Shown here one piece after another: positions 27,256 to 35,883 of a stretch of DNA of 64,000 bases. The DNA lies in the NCBI GenBank assembly GCA_903902705.1, contig CAIUVX010000079.1, positions 1 to 64,000 on the forward strand, written 5' to 3'. Source of the stretch: an uncultured Methylococcales bacterium (GTDB lineage: Bacteria > Pseudomonadota > Gammaproteobacteria > Methylococcales > Methylomonadaceae). Position 1 is the first letter of the stretch. Each line of letters begins with the position of its first letter. The notes under the pieces are model-generated. The model was not told where the DNA came from. It was given only the letters and a program-made list of their open reading frames with translations, and ran no database searches. Position numbers and translations under genes: made by a program.

Positions 27256-28259
27256 GGGACGGCAATGCGGGCAATCAGTTCTTTGATGACATGATCGGCA
27301 GTAATGCCCTCGGCTTCGGCTTCATAAGATAGGATTATCCGATGCCGTAACACATCAAAAGCAATGTCTTGTATATCTTCAGGCGCGACAAAATCGCGTT
27401 GTGCTAACCATGCTTTGGCTTTGGCGCAACGGTCAATAGCAATACTGGCGCGTGGACTTGCACCATATTGTAACCATGAAGCTAAGTCTGCACCGTAAGC
27501 TGCTGGATTGCGGGTCGCTAACACGATTTGCAATAGATAATTTTCCAAGCTGTCTGCCATGAACACATCGAGTATTTCATTACGCGCTTCAAATAGGGTA
27601 GCTTGGCTTAGTGGTACAAAGGGTGATGGGCTTTTTTCCTGTTTTGAATCTGGGTGAATTTGCCGTGCTTCCGCTCTGACTAAATGCAGGATATTTTTTT
27701 CGTGTTCAGCACTGGGATAATCCACTTTAACGTGCAGTAAAAACCGATCCAATTGCGCTTCGGGTAAAGGATAGGTGCCTTCGTGTTCAATGGGATTTTG
27801 AGTTGCCATCACCATAAACAATTGTGGTAACGGATACGTCATTTTTCCGACTGTGACTTGCCGTTCTCCCATTGCCTCTAACAACGCGGCTTGAACTTTA
27901 GCAGGAGAACGGTTGATTTCATCCGCTAAAATCAAATTATGAAACACTGGCCCCGCTTGAAATTCAAATTCGTCTTTTTGAGGACGATAAATTTCCGTGC
28001 CTGTTAAATCCGCAGGTAATAAGTCTGGGGTAAACTGCACACGATGAAAATCGGCTTCTATACCTTTGCTCAGCACTTTAATGGCGCGGGTTTTAGCAAG
28101 ACCAGGTGCGCCTTCCACTAAAATATGCCCATCGGCTAATAAGCCAATTAACATACGCTCGACCAGTACATCTTGTCCGATGATTTGTTGGTTAATAAAG
28201 TCTTGCAAGCGTTTTACTGCCGATTGCGTTGAATCTGTCGTGTTGTTTTGTTCTGACAT
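27252..28259 (-). CDS. MoxR-family AAA+ ATPase
   Basis: 335 residues. Walker A GAPGLAKT (50-57), Walker B LILADEINRSPAKVQAALLEAM, sensor-type MATQNPIEHEGTYPLPEAQLDRFL, and a C-terminal lid with YGASPRASIAIDRCAKA. These are the MoxR hallmarks. MoxR ATPases act as chaperone-like remodelers that work with VWA proteins, often inserting metals or assembling complexes. It is the first gene of a five-gene operon (moxR, DUF58, DUF4381, batA-like, batB/C-like). Confidence 0.93.
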   Translation of the reverse strand: MSEQNNTTDSTQSAVKRLQDFINQQIIGQDVLVERMLIGLLADGHILVEGAPGLAKTRAIKVLSKGIEADFHRVQFTPDLLPADLTGTEIYRPQKDEFEFQAGPVFHNLILADEINRSPAKVQAALLEAMGERQVTVGKMTYPLPQLFMVMATQNPIEHEGTYPLPEAQLDRFLLHVKVDYPSAEHEKNILHLVRAEARQIHPDSKQEKSPSPFVPLSQATLFEARNEILDVFMADSLENYLLQIVLATRNPAAYGADLASWLQYGASPRASIAIDRCAKAKAWLAQRDFVAPEDIQDIAFDVLRHRIILSYEAEAEGITADHVIKELIARIAVP

Positions 28260-28590
28260 GATGAAATTATCTAGTTTAAAATCATAAAAATGAAGGTTTA
28301 AGCGTCAATTAAGGTATTTTTTAACTTACATGACGACAAAAATGGGTTAAAACGTTTGTTTAAAGTAGCCGCTTAATAAAGATGTTAACTATTTTATACT
28401 GAATAGGCTCAGATCAATGCTTAATTACAGTAATAATTAGTAATTTTGTGTGCTGATTTTTACGTTTCTAGTTATTTAACCAGAAACTATGAGTGTAGAA
28501 TGTCTTAGCTGGTGTTACGCATTATCCACGAAAAATGGTATGTAACAGCATTTTTGGTAACCCTCAACATTACTAAATGGTTTTAACAGT
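28260..28590. other. Divergent intergenic region
   Basis: 331 AT-rich bases between moxR (minus) and the P-type ATPase (plus). Both promoters must lie here. I could not pick out a convincing promoter, operator or repeat. Confidence 0.4.
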
Positions 28591-31410
28591 ATGTCAGACT
28601 ACAACGATTTCTTGGATGATTACGCGTTTATCATGATAGCTGTGTTACTAGCTGCAATGATGCTAGTCGTTATCTTATGGATGCTTTCAAAATGGTTACA
28701 TCCTGTTGAAAAAAACGACACAGCACCTACTCCCATTCAGCACGATTGGCATACGCTATCAATCGCTCAAGCCTTACATAAACTATCAACCCAATTAAGC
28801 AGTGGCTTAACTCAGGCAGATGTCAAAGAACGGCAGAACTATTACGGTTTTAATCGACTCATTGAAAAGCCACCCGAACCAGCTTGGCATTTATTACTGT
28901 CACAATTTAAAAGTGTCTTGATTATAGTGCTGATTGTCGCGGCAATTCTGGCGGCAGCTATCGGTGATTTAACAGACGGTATCGTCATTTTGATTGTGGT
29001 GATGATTAACGCTTGCCTAGGTTTTTATCAAGAATTTCAGGCAGAAAAATCCTTAGCGGTGCTGAAAAAAATGTTGGCATTACAAGCGACAGTGCGTCGT
29101 GATAAAAGCATACAAGAACTATCTGCCGATCAATTAGTGCCAGGTGATATTGTCATTTTAGAAGCGGGCAATAAAATACCTGCCGATGGTCGTATTATTA
29201 AGGCTAATAGTTTAGAAGTCGATGAATCGTCGTTCACAGGTGAATCTGTCCCTGTTGCCAAGCACAAACGCGAACTTAAAAATGCCGATACGCCGTTAGC
29301 CGAACGGATCAATATGCTTTATATGAATAATGCGATAGTGCGCGGACGGGCAGAAATGCTGGTAACCGCAACAGGCATGAATACTGAAATAGGAAAATTA
29401 GCTACTCTATTAGCGCAAACTGAAGATGAAATCACCCCCTTACAAATCCAGCTCGATAGTTTAGGCAAACGCTTGGCGTTGTTCGCGTTGTTCATCGTGC
29501 TGGTATTGTTCGTCAGTACCATTTTGCGTGGCGAACCGCTAACACAATTGTTTTGGCAATCGCCGCAATTCATCGAAACAGTTTTTACCGCTATTGCGTT
29601 AGCAGTCGCAGCAATTCCTGAGGGCTTACCCGCCGTTGTTACCGTAACGCTCTCGTTAGGGATGCACCGCATGGCAAAGCAACGCGCCATTGTTAAACGC
29701 CTATCAGCGGTAGAAACATTGGGGTGTACCACGGTTATCTGTACTGATAAAACAGGAACATTAACAGTGAATCAAATGACCGCACGGTCTTTGTATTATA
29801 AAGGGCAACGCTATAGCGTTAGCGGTGAAGGCTATGAAATAGCAGGTGAAATTTTACCTAGCAATGGATCAATAACAGATTTAACTGAGCTATTGTTAGC
29901 ACTGACATTATGTAATGACAGCTGTGTCCGCGACAATCAGGTGCTAGGTGATCCGATGGAAGGCGCGTTATTGGTGCTTGCTGCCAAAGGCGGGTTAAGC
30001 AAAGAACAAGCCAATGAACAACTGCCACGCGTTGCTGAAATTCCGTTTGATGCTGAGCATAAATTCATGGCGACTTTTCATCGACAAGACAGAGAAGTTA
30101 TCGTATTTATTAAAGGGGCACCTGAAGTATTGCTGGCGTTATGTCAATCAGAACTTAATGAACAAGGCAATATTGTTGCCATTCAACGCCACACTCTGTT
30201 ACAGCAAAATGAGCAGATGGCAAGTACAGGTTTGCGGGTATTAGGGTTGGTCAAGCGGACATTTCCAACGGCAGATTTTTCATGGGAAGATGATTTATTT
30301 AGCTACATTAAAGAACTAACATTTGTCGGGCTAGTCGGTCTCATGGATCCCCCAAGAGTGGAAGTATGCGAGGCAATCAAACTTTGTCACAGAGCAGGTA
30401 TCGCCGTCAAAATGATCACAGGCGATCAAAAACTCACCGCAGCAGCAATCGCTGAAGAAATTGGTTTAGTAGGTGAAGTTATTGACGGCACTGAATTAAG
30501 CACCATGGATGATGCGGCATTGACTGAACGCATTAACAGCATTGGTGTTTTTGCGCGTACCGCACCTGAGCAAAAAGTCAGAATAGTGAATGCTTTAAAA
30601 GCATCAGGTCATATTGTTGCGATGACAGGTGACGGCGTGAATGACGCGCCTGCTCTCAAATGTGCTGATATTGGTATCGCAATGGGCATCACAGGAACTG
30701 ATGTTGCCCAAGAAGCCGCCACCATGATACTGACCGATGATAATTTTGCCACTATCGTCAAAGCAGTGAAAGAGGGACGGGGGATTTACGAAAACATGGT
30801 TAAATTCATTCGTTTTCAATTGTCCACCAATATCGGAGCGATCTTATGCGTAGCCGTTGCGCCGTTGCTAGGCTTACCATTGCCGTTTACTGCAATACAA
30901 TTATTGTGGATTAACATCATTATGGATGGCCCACCCGCTATGTCGCTAGGTGTTGATCCTGCTCGCATTGATAGCATGAATGAAGCACCGCGCAAACCCG
31001 ATGACCGTATTTTGTCATTACGCCGTTTTGGTAATTTATTTAGTTATGGCTTAATAATGGCTATCGGCACGCTAGGTGTTTTGTATGTCGATTTGCAAGC
31101 TGGAGATAAGCTTCATGCCACTAGCTTAGCATTTACTACCTTTGTGCTGTTTCAAGTATTCAATGCCTTTAATGCGCGTACTGAAAAAGGCAGTGCTTTC
31201 AATCGGAATTTTTTTGCCAACAAAATTTTATGGGCATCCATTCTCAGTGTGATTGTGTTGCAAATCGTCATTGTGCAATGGTCATCAGCTGAAATTATTT
31301 TTCATACCACGCCATTAAGCGCGGAAGATTGGTTGCTAGCTACGGGCATTGCTGTATCAGTGCTGGTTTTTGAAGAGTTACGCAAGCTAGTTGTAAAACT
31401 CATTCGGTAG
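28591..31410 (+). CDS. Cation-transporting P-type ATPase (P2, calcium-type)
   Basis: 939 residues. An extra N-terminal membrane helix (about 12-35) precedes the cation-ATPase N-domain (ALHKLSTQLSSGLTQADVKERQNYYGFN). Then TGESVPV in the actuator domain, the ion-site helix AVAAIPEGLPAVVTVTL, phosphorylation motif CTDKTGTLTVNQ (about 385), MTGDGVNDAPALKCADIGIAMG (about 677) and the C-terminal six-helix block with LLWINIIMDGPPAMSLG. The IPEGLP helix and overall order place it with SERCA/PMCA-type pumps; likely ion Ca2+ or possibly Mn2+ or Na+. It stands alone and ends opposite alaC at a shared hairpin. Confidence 0.92.
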   Translation: MSDYNDFLDDYAFIMIAVLLAAMMLVVILWMLSKWLHPVEKNDTAPTPIQHDWHTLSIAQALHKLSTQLSSGLTQADVKERQNYYGFNRLIEKPPEPAWHLLLSQFKSVLIIVLIVAAILAAAIGDLTDGIVILIVVMINACLGFYQEFQAEKSLAVLKKMLALQATVRRDKSIQELSADQLVPGDIVILEAGNKIPADGRIIKANSLEVDESSFTGESVPVAKHKRELKNADTPLAERINMLYMNNAIVRGRAEMLVTATGMNTEIGKLATLLAQTEDEITPLQIQLDSLGKRLALFALFIVLVLFVSTILRGEPLTQLFWQSPQFIETVFTAIALAVAAIPEGLPAVVTVTLSLGMHRMAKQRAIVKRLSAVETLGCTTVICTDKTGTLTVNQMTARSLYYKGQRYSVSGEGYEIAGEILPSNGSITDLTELLLALTLCNDSCVRDNQVLGDPMEGALLVLAAKGGLSKEQANEQLPRVAEIPFDAEHKFMATFHRQDREVIVFIKGAPEVLLALCQSELNEQGNIVAIQRHTLLQQNEQMASTGLRVLGLVKRTFPTADFSWEDDLFSYIKELTFVGLVGLMDPPRVEVCEAIKLCHRAGIAVKMITGDQKLTAAAIAEEIGLVGEVIDGTELSTMDDAALTERINSIGVFARTAPEQKVRIVNALKASGHIVAMTGDGVNDAPALKCADIGIAMGITGTDVAQEAATMILTDDNFATIVKAVKEGRGIYENMVKFIRFQLSTNIGAILCVAVAPLLGLPLPFTAIQLLWINIIMDGPPAMSLGVDPARIDSMNEAPRKPDDRILSLRRFGNLFSYGLIMAIGTLGVLYVDLQAGDKLHATSLAFTTFVLFQVFNAFNARTEKGSAFNRNFFANKILWASILSVIVLQIVIVQWSSAEIIFHTTPLSAEDWLLATGIAVSVLVFEELRKLVVKLIR

Positions 31411-31479
31411 TCTAACTTGAATGCTAAGCCTTTAATCGCTTGATTTGATAACAAACTTAGAGATTTTTCAGCCGTATAA

Positions 31480-31508
31480 GTGGGCAAACAGCTTTATCGT
31501 TTGCCCAC
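31480..31508. terminator. Hairpin between convergent genes (repeat family C)
   Basis: GTGGGCAAAC and GTTTGCCCAC pair perfectly around AGCTTTATC, between the ATPase stop and the aminotransferase stop. Probably a bidirectional terminator. Nearly the same sequence occurs at 44305-44333. Confidence 0.8.
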
Positions 31509-31523
31509 CTCACAGAATTATTA

Positions 31524-32714
31524 TTACTTCGCCGTCTTCTGATCTTTCTTCATCATCAAGCGAATACCCCGCACCGCTTGACGGGTACGGTGTTCGTTTT
31601 CAATCAAACCAAAACGAACATGATCGTCGCCGTATTGTCCAAAGCCAATCCCTGGTGCAACGGCGACTTTCGCTTCTAACAATAATTTTTTAGAAAATTC
31701 TAGCGATCCCATTGCCTGATACTGCTCAGGAATTTTTGCCCACACAAACATGGTGGCTTTGGGTTTTTCTACTGCCCAGCCTATCGCATTTAAGCCATCA
31801 CATAACACATCCCGACGTTTGCAATACATTTCAGCAATTTCCACTACGCAGTCTTGCGGACCTTCTAAGGCGGCAATGGCGGCGATTTGAATCGGTGCAA
31901 AGGTGCCGTAATCCAAATAGGATTTAATGCGTGCTAAGGCAGACACCAACTCTTTATTGCCACACATAAAACCCACGCGCCAACCAGGCATATTGTAGCT
32001 TTTAGACAACGAGAAAAATTCTACCGCAATGTCTTTCGCGCCTTCGACTTGTAGAATTGACGGGGCTTTGTAGCCATCAAATACAATATCCGCATAAGCA
32101 ATATCCTGAACCACCCAGATATTATGCTCTTTTGCCACCGCAATAATTTTTTCAAAAAACTCCAGTTCCACGCATTCGCTGGTGGGATTACCTGGAAAAT
32201 TAAGAATCAACATTTTTGGTTTTGGCCAACAATCAACAATGGCTTTTTGCAACTCTTCAAAAAAATTGACACCGTCAATCATCGGCACATGGCGCACATC
32301 CGCACCCGCAATTACCACACCATAAGGATGAATCGGATAGGCAGGATTTGGCACCAGTACCACATCACCAGGGCCTAATGTAGCAAGGGCTAAATGCGCT
32401 AAGCCTTCTTTAGAACCAATAGTAACAATGGCTTCGGTTTCAGGATCGAGATCAACATCAAAACGAATTTTATACCAGTCACAAATTGCTTTGCGTAACC
32501 GTGGTATGCCTTTAGAAACCGAATAACGATGGGTATCAGGGCGTTGTACCGCTTCAATTAGCTTATCAACGATATGTTGCGGCGTGGGTTGATCTGGATT
32601 ACCCATGCCAAAATCGATAATATCTTCACCAGCAGCTCGCGCTTTGGCTTTTAATTCATTAACAATGTTAAAAACGTAAGGGGGTAAACGACTTATTCTA
32701 TGAAATTGTTCCAT
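31524..32714 (-). CDS. alaC: Alanine transaminase (AlaC-like, PLP class I/II)
   Basis: 396 residues. Opening motif [23 protein letters not shown] is typical of AlaC/YfdZ. PLP-binding Lys238 in [15 protein letters not shown], Asp204 and Tyr207 in QDIAYADI, Asn-Pro in NFPGNPTSE and the substrate arginine in [18 protein letters not shown] are all present. Family reaction: glutamate + pyruvate to alanine + 2-oxoglutarate. It is transcribed alone, towards the P-type ATPase. No strong ribosome site is visible. Confidence 0.92.
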   Translation of the reverse strand: MEQFHRISRLPPYVFNIVNELKAKARAAGEDIIDFGMGNPDQPTPQHIVDKLIEAVQRPDTHRYSVSKGIPRLRKAICDWYKIRFDVDLDPETEAIVTIGSKEGLAHLALATLGPGDVVLVPNPAYPIHPYGVVIAGADVRHVPMIDGVNFFEELQKAIVDCWPKPKMLILNFPGNPTSECVELEFFEKIIAVAKEHNIWVVQDIAYADIVFDGYKAPSILQVEGAKDIAVEFFSLSKSYNMPGWRVGFMCGNKELVSALARIKSYLDYGTFAPIQIAAIAALEGPQDCVVEIAEMYCKRRDVLCDGLNAIGWAVEKPKATMFVWAKIPEQYQAMGSLEFSKKLLLEAKVAVAPGIGFGQYGDDHVRFGLIENEHRTRQAVRGIRLMMKKDQKTAK

Positions 32715-33117
32715 TTAATGACTTATGAGGGTAGGTTTAAAAATGCTGTCTAAGTTACTGTCGTTACTACTATAAGTCAAATGGCAAACTATTGGACAGG
32801 CAGTTCGCCACCATACAACAACGTGTCAATTTGCGTAATGAGATAATAAAAAACTTAAAATCTGCCTTGCAACACCATCTTAACCCATTGTTTTTAATAG
32901 TTATCCTTAATACTAAATATTGGGTAGCAGTAAAAATTAAAGCGATTGAGGTTCAAAATAGTCAAAAAATAGGCTTTTTAATTTCATAACAACATTACTA
33001 TTTTTACAACTATCAACAATTAAAAATTCATTGTCATCAATACTTCTTTTGCCTTGTTTCAGATAATGTGTTAATTATTACGCATTCACCTTACAATGAG
33101 ATAAAGGAAAATGCTCA
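32715..33117. other. 403-base intergenic region without a supported gene
   Basis: AT-rich gap between divergent genes. The 65-residue ORF in the track (32792) has no ribosome site or recognisable feature. Promoters for alaC and the 33118 gene are expected here. Confidence 0.4.
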
Positions 33118-33399
33118 GTGCAGTATGTTTTAATCATTCATGAAGTCGTTGATTACGCCGCGTGGAAAAAAGTTTTCGACCAAGCCTCTGACATCAGAAA
33201 ACAAGCAGGTGAAATAAGTTATCAACTCTTAAATGTCCAACACGATACTAACAATATCGTTCACTTTTCAAAATGGACATCGTTGGATAATGCTAGAAAT
33301 TTTTTTGAATCACCTGCATTGATAGACATTAGAAAAAAAGCAGGTGTTAAATCTCCAGAATTTATCTATTTAAATGAACTGGAAAATCAGATTTTATAA
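33118..33399 (+). CDS. Small dimeric alpha/beta-barrel (ABM-like) protein
   Basis: 93 residues from a GTG start, with AAAGGAA about 9 bases upstream. The pattern YVLIIHEVVDYAAWKKVFDQASDIRKQAG followed by HFSKWTSLDNARNFFESPAL is the ferredoxin-like fold of antibiotic-biosynthesis-monooxygenase/heme-degrading type proteins, often annotated as cyclase-like. No specific substrate can be assigned. It lies 53 bases upstream of the coiled-coil/VWA/PurA-like operon and may or may not belong to it. Confidence 0.75.
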   Translation: MQYVLIIHEVVDYAAWKKVFDQASDIRKQAGEISYQLLNVQHDTNNIVHFSKWTSLDNARNFFESPALIDIRKKAGVKSPEFIYLNELENQIL

Positions 33400-33452
33400 T
33401 TAAGCTGTTAGTCGTATTACATTACTTATAATTAACATTAGAGGAAAATAAA

Positions 33453-33818
33453 ATGGAAGAAGACAAAGATTTAACCGCTCCATCCGACTCCGATGTAGAG
33501 GGCGCATTTTTTAGCTCTCTAAAACGCAATAACCGACAAATACGCGATGACAGAGCGACCGCCATTGCCGAAGATACCGAGCTAGTTTACAAACGTAAAA
33601 TCGAAGACCTAGAACTCAATATTAAAAAAATGAAACGCGAACAGGACAATATGTTAGACCTGTCTCCGACTAACGCACAAAGCCTCATTCTCGCCAGTGA
33701 TTTTATTTCTGTCGATTATGTAGAAAAAGATATTGAACTAGGTATTAAAATCCGTAATACCGAAATAACCCTAGAAATAGCCAGAAAGAGATACCAATAC
33801 TTATTTGGAGGATTATAA
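33453..33818 (+). CDS. Coiled-coil protein, first gene of the VWA/PurA-like operon
   Basis: 121 residues with an AGAGGA ribosome site. Acidic, polar N-terminus, then a strongly predicted helical coiled coil (DTELVYKRKIEDLELNIKKMKREQDNM) and a second helix (VEKDIELGIKIRNTEITLEIARKRYQYL). No known family recognised. The NNRQIRDDRATAIAEDTE segment suits an extended adaptor. The VWA gene starts two bases after its stop codon, so the products are made together and may interact. Confidence 0.75.
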   Translation: MEEDKDLTAPSDSDVEGAFFSSLKRNNRQIRDDRATAIAEDTELVYKRKIEDLELNIKKMKREQDNMLDLSPTNAQSLILASDFISVDYVEKDIELGIKIRNTEITLEIARKRYQYLFGGL

Positions 33819-33819
33819 A

Positions 33820-34668
33820 ATGGGCATGGGCGATTACTCTCTCGATGATAGAACAACAAGAGCAACAACACTGGGTTATACCACCAAACCTGCCAGCGAA
33901 ATATTCTCACCAAGTGCCAGCAATGCGATGAATCCGCATGGCATAATGCTTCGAGAATCCAGAGATTCTGATGAACATCCTAATACCGTGTCTATTATCT
34001 TAGCACTGGATGTTACAGGTTCTATGGGGTCTATTCCACACTTTCTTGTGAAAGAAGGTTTACCTAAAATTATGGGTAATATTATTCAACGTAATATTAA
34101 AGACCCACAATTATTATTTCTCGCCATCGGCGATCATGAATGTGATAACAGTCCCTTACAAGTCGGGCAGTTTGAATCCAGCGATGAATTATTGGATAAA
34201 TGGCTAACCGAAGTCTATCTCGAAGGCGGTGGCGGTGGTAATGGTGGAGAAAGTTATTTATTAGCGTGGTATTTTGCAGGTTTCCATACTGTATTAGACA
34301 GCGTTGAAAAAAGACAACAAAAAGGTTTTCTATTTACCATTGGTGATGAACCCACATTACGCGAATTACCCATTACCGCTCTTAAAAAAATAATGGGTAA
34401 TGGACAATATCAAAACTACTCTGCCAGTGACTTATTGGATAAAGCGCGTGAACATTATCACGTTTACCATCTGCATATTAAAGAAACCTCCTCAGGTAGC
34501 CAACAAACTGTGATGGATGGATGGAAAGAGTTAATGGGTGATAAACTCATTCTGGTGGAAAAACACGCGGAGATTGCCAAAATAATCCCTGATATAGTGT
34601 CTAAAGTAACCGCTTCAGCAGCGGGATCAGACGATATTATCAAAGAAAAAACGCAGATTATTTTATAA
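33820..34668 (+). CDS. Von Willebrand factor A domain protein
   Basis: 282 residues from the ATG at 33820, which has GGAGG at ideal spacing; the track's TTG at 33805 does not. The metal-site motif is ILALDVTGSMGSI (Asp64, Thr66, Ser68), followed by LLFLAIGDHECD and a Gly-rich loop (EGGGGGNGGES) before LLAWYFAGFHTV. The C-terminal half has FTIGDEPTLRELP. There is no signal peptide or membrane helix, so it is a cytoplasmic VWA, unlike the Bat proteins here. It is placed between a coiled-coil gene and a PurA-like gene with 1-2 base gaps. Confidence 0.85.
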   Translation: MGMGDYSLDDRTTRATTLGYTTKPASEIFSPSASNAMNPHGIMLRESRDSDEHPNTVSIILALDVTGSMGSIPHFLVKEGLPKIMGNIIQRNIKDPQLLFLAIGDHECDNSPLQVGQFESSDELLDKWLTEVYLEGGGGGNGGESYLLAWYFAGFHTVLDSVEKRQQKGFLFTIGDEPTLRELPITALKKIMGNGQYQNYSASDLLDKAREHYHVYHLHIKETSSGSQQTVMDGWKELMGDKLILVEKHAEIAKIIPDIVSKVTASAAGSDDIIKEKTQIIL

Positions 34669-34670
34669 CA

Positions 34671-35774
34671 ATGGCAAACAAGGCAGTAATAGGTTTAGGT
34701 TATGGGGACGAAGGTAAAGGTTTATTTATCGATTATCTTTGTTCCCAAACAACTAATCCATTAGTTATTCGTTTTTCAGGTGGACAACAAGCAGGACATA
34801 CCGTTGTCAGTAATGGAATTCGACACGTTTTTTCTAATTTTGGTGCAGGAACATTAAAAGGTGCGCCCAGTTATTTTTCCAAGTTCTGTACCATTGATCC
34901 CATTGGTATCGTTAATGAATTATCAGTATTATTGAATAAAGGCATTAAGCCGCTGTTATTTATCGATGCGCATTGCCCAGTGACTACGCCTTACGATATA
35001 GCGTATAACCAAAAAAATAATAAACACGGCAGTTGTGGTGTGGGTGTTGGCGATACGATAAATCGCGAAGAACATCATTATTCCTTAACCTTTGCTGATT
35101 TATTTTATCCTTGGGTATTAGAAACTAAGATCAAGTTAATAAAAGACTTTTATTCAGCTGATGACACAGTGGATTTAAGTAATTTTTTAGAATGCTGTCA
35201 ACTTATTACCCATTCTATTCACATTGAAAAAAGCCACGATGTACCCAAAAATAATTACAGTTATTTATTTGAAGGATCGCAAGGTTTGCTGCTCGATAAA
35301 AATATTGGTTTTTTCCCCCACGTTACCCGCTCAAATACCGACACGCAAAACGTATTAACTTTATTAGGACATGAAACACTGTCGATTTATTTAATAACTC
35401 GCGCCTATCAAACCAGACATGGTGATGGTCCTTTATCCAATGAATCCATACCCCATAATATTAGTAAAAACCCCCACGAAACTAATATCACTAATAAATA
35501 TCAAGGCGCATTAAGAATCGCACTGCTCGATGTATCATTATTAGAATATGCGATAAATAAAGATGATTATCTACGCTGTACAAAAAATAAATCTTTAGTT
35601 ATTACCTGCCTAGATCATATTCACAATGAATACCGCTTTACCTATCAAAATGCCATTATCTACTGTAAAAATGAAGCGGAATTTGTTAGTAAAATCGCCA
35701 GTATTTTAAATATTAGTAATATTTATATTAGTGCGTCAGAAGATTCTAAAAACATTCACTCATTTTCTGGGTGA
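34671..35774 (+). CDS. Short, divergent adenylosuccinate-synthetase-like protein
   Basis: 367 residues against about 430 for housekeeping PurA. The N-terminal P-loop-like motif is GYGDEGKG with Asp13, the catalytic base position, intact, and GGQQAGHT with His43 aligns with PurA's GGHNAGHT. Further matches: LFEGSQGLLLD and PHVTRSNT (PurA: FEGAQG..LD, PYVTSSNT), and AYQTRHGDGP. The PurA loop that binds aspartate, with its run of arginines (TGRRRRTG), is replaced by TNKYQGALRIALLD. So GTP and IMP-like binding may be kept but the amino-acid acceptor is probably different. Phage PurZ replaces the catalytic Asp, which this protein does not. It has no own ribosome site and starts two bases after the VWA stop, hence translational coupling. 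Confidence 0.85.
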   Translation: MANKAVIGLGYGDEGKGLFIDYLCSQTTNPLVIRFSGGQQAGHTVVSNGIRHVFSNFGAGTLKGAPSYFSKFCTIDPIGIVNELSVLLNKGIKPLLFIDAHCPVTTPYDIAYNQKNNKHGSCGVGVGDTINREEHHYSLTFADLFYPWVLETKIKLIKDFYSADDTVDLSNFLECCQLITHSIHIEKSHDVPKNNYSYLFEGSQGLLLDKNIGFFPHVTRSNTDTQNVLTLLGHETLSIYLITRAYQTRHGDGPLSNESIPHNISKNPHETNITNKYQGALRIALLDVSLLEYAINKDDYLRCTKNKSLVITCLDHIHNEYRFTYQNAIIYCKNEAEFVSKIASILNISNIYISASEDSKNIHSFSG

Positions 35775-35801
35775 TGGGTTAAACCTGTTATAGCTATATT
35801 A

Positions 35802-35836
35802 ATGATTGCCAGTCCTTATAAAGGACTGGCAATCAT
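35802..35836. repeat. Palindrome family A copy 3, variant arms
   Basis: ATGATTGCCAGTCCTT-ATA-AAGGACTGGCAATCAT. Compared with copies 1 and 2, a C-to-T change in the left arm is matched by G-to-A in the right arm, so pairing is kept. GGGTTAAA upstream and the tail GCTCAAAA.TAAAAA.AACAGATTTAA downstream match copy 2. Confidence 0.88.
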
Positions 35837-35883
35837 GCTCAAAAGTAAAAATAACAGATTTAATACACTACCCCAACTAATCT

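Noticed and set aside
32792-32989. 65-residue ORF in the gap after alaC
   Set aside because: No ribosome site, no family pattern, AT-rich intergenic context.
34671-35774. Phage-type PurZ (diaminopurine) enzyme
   Set aside because: PurZ lacks the catalytic Asp in the first motif, while this protein keeps GDEGKG. No phage genes surround it.
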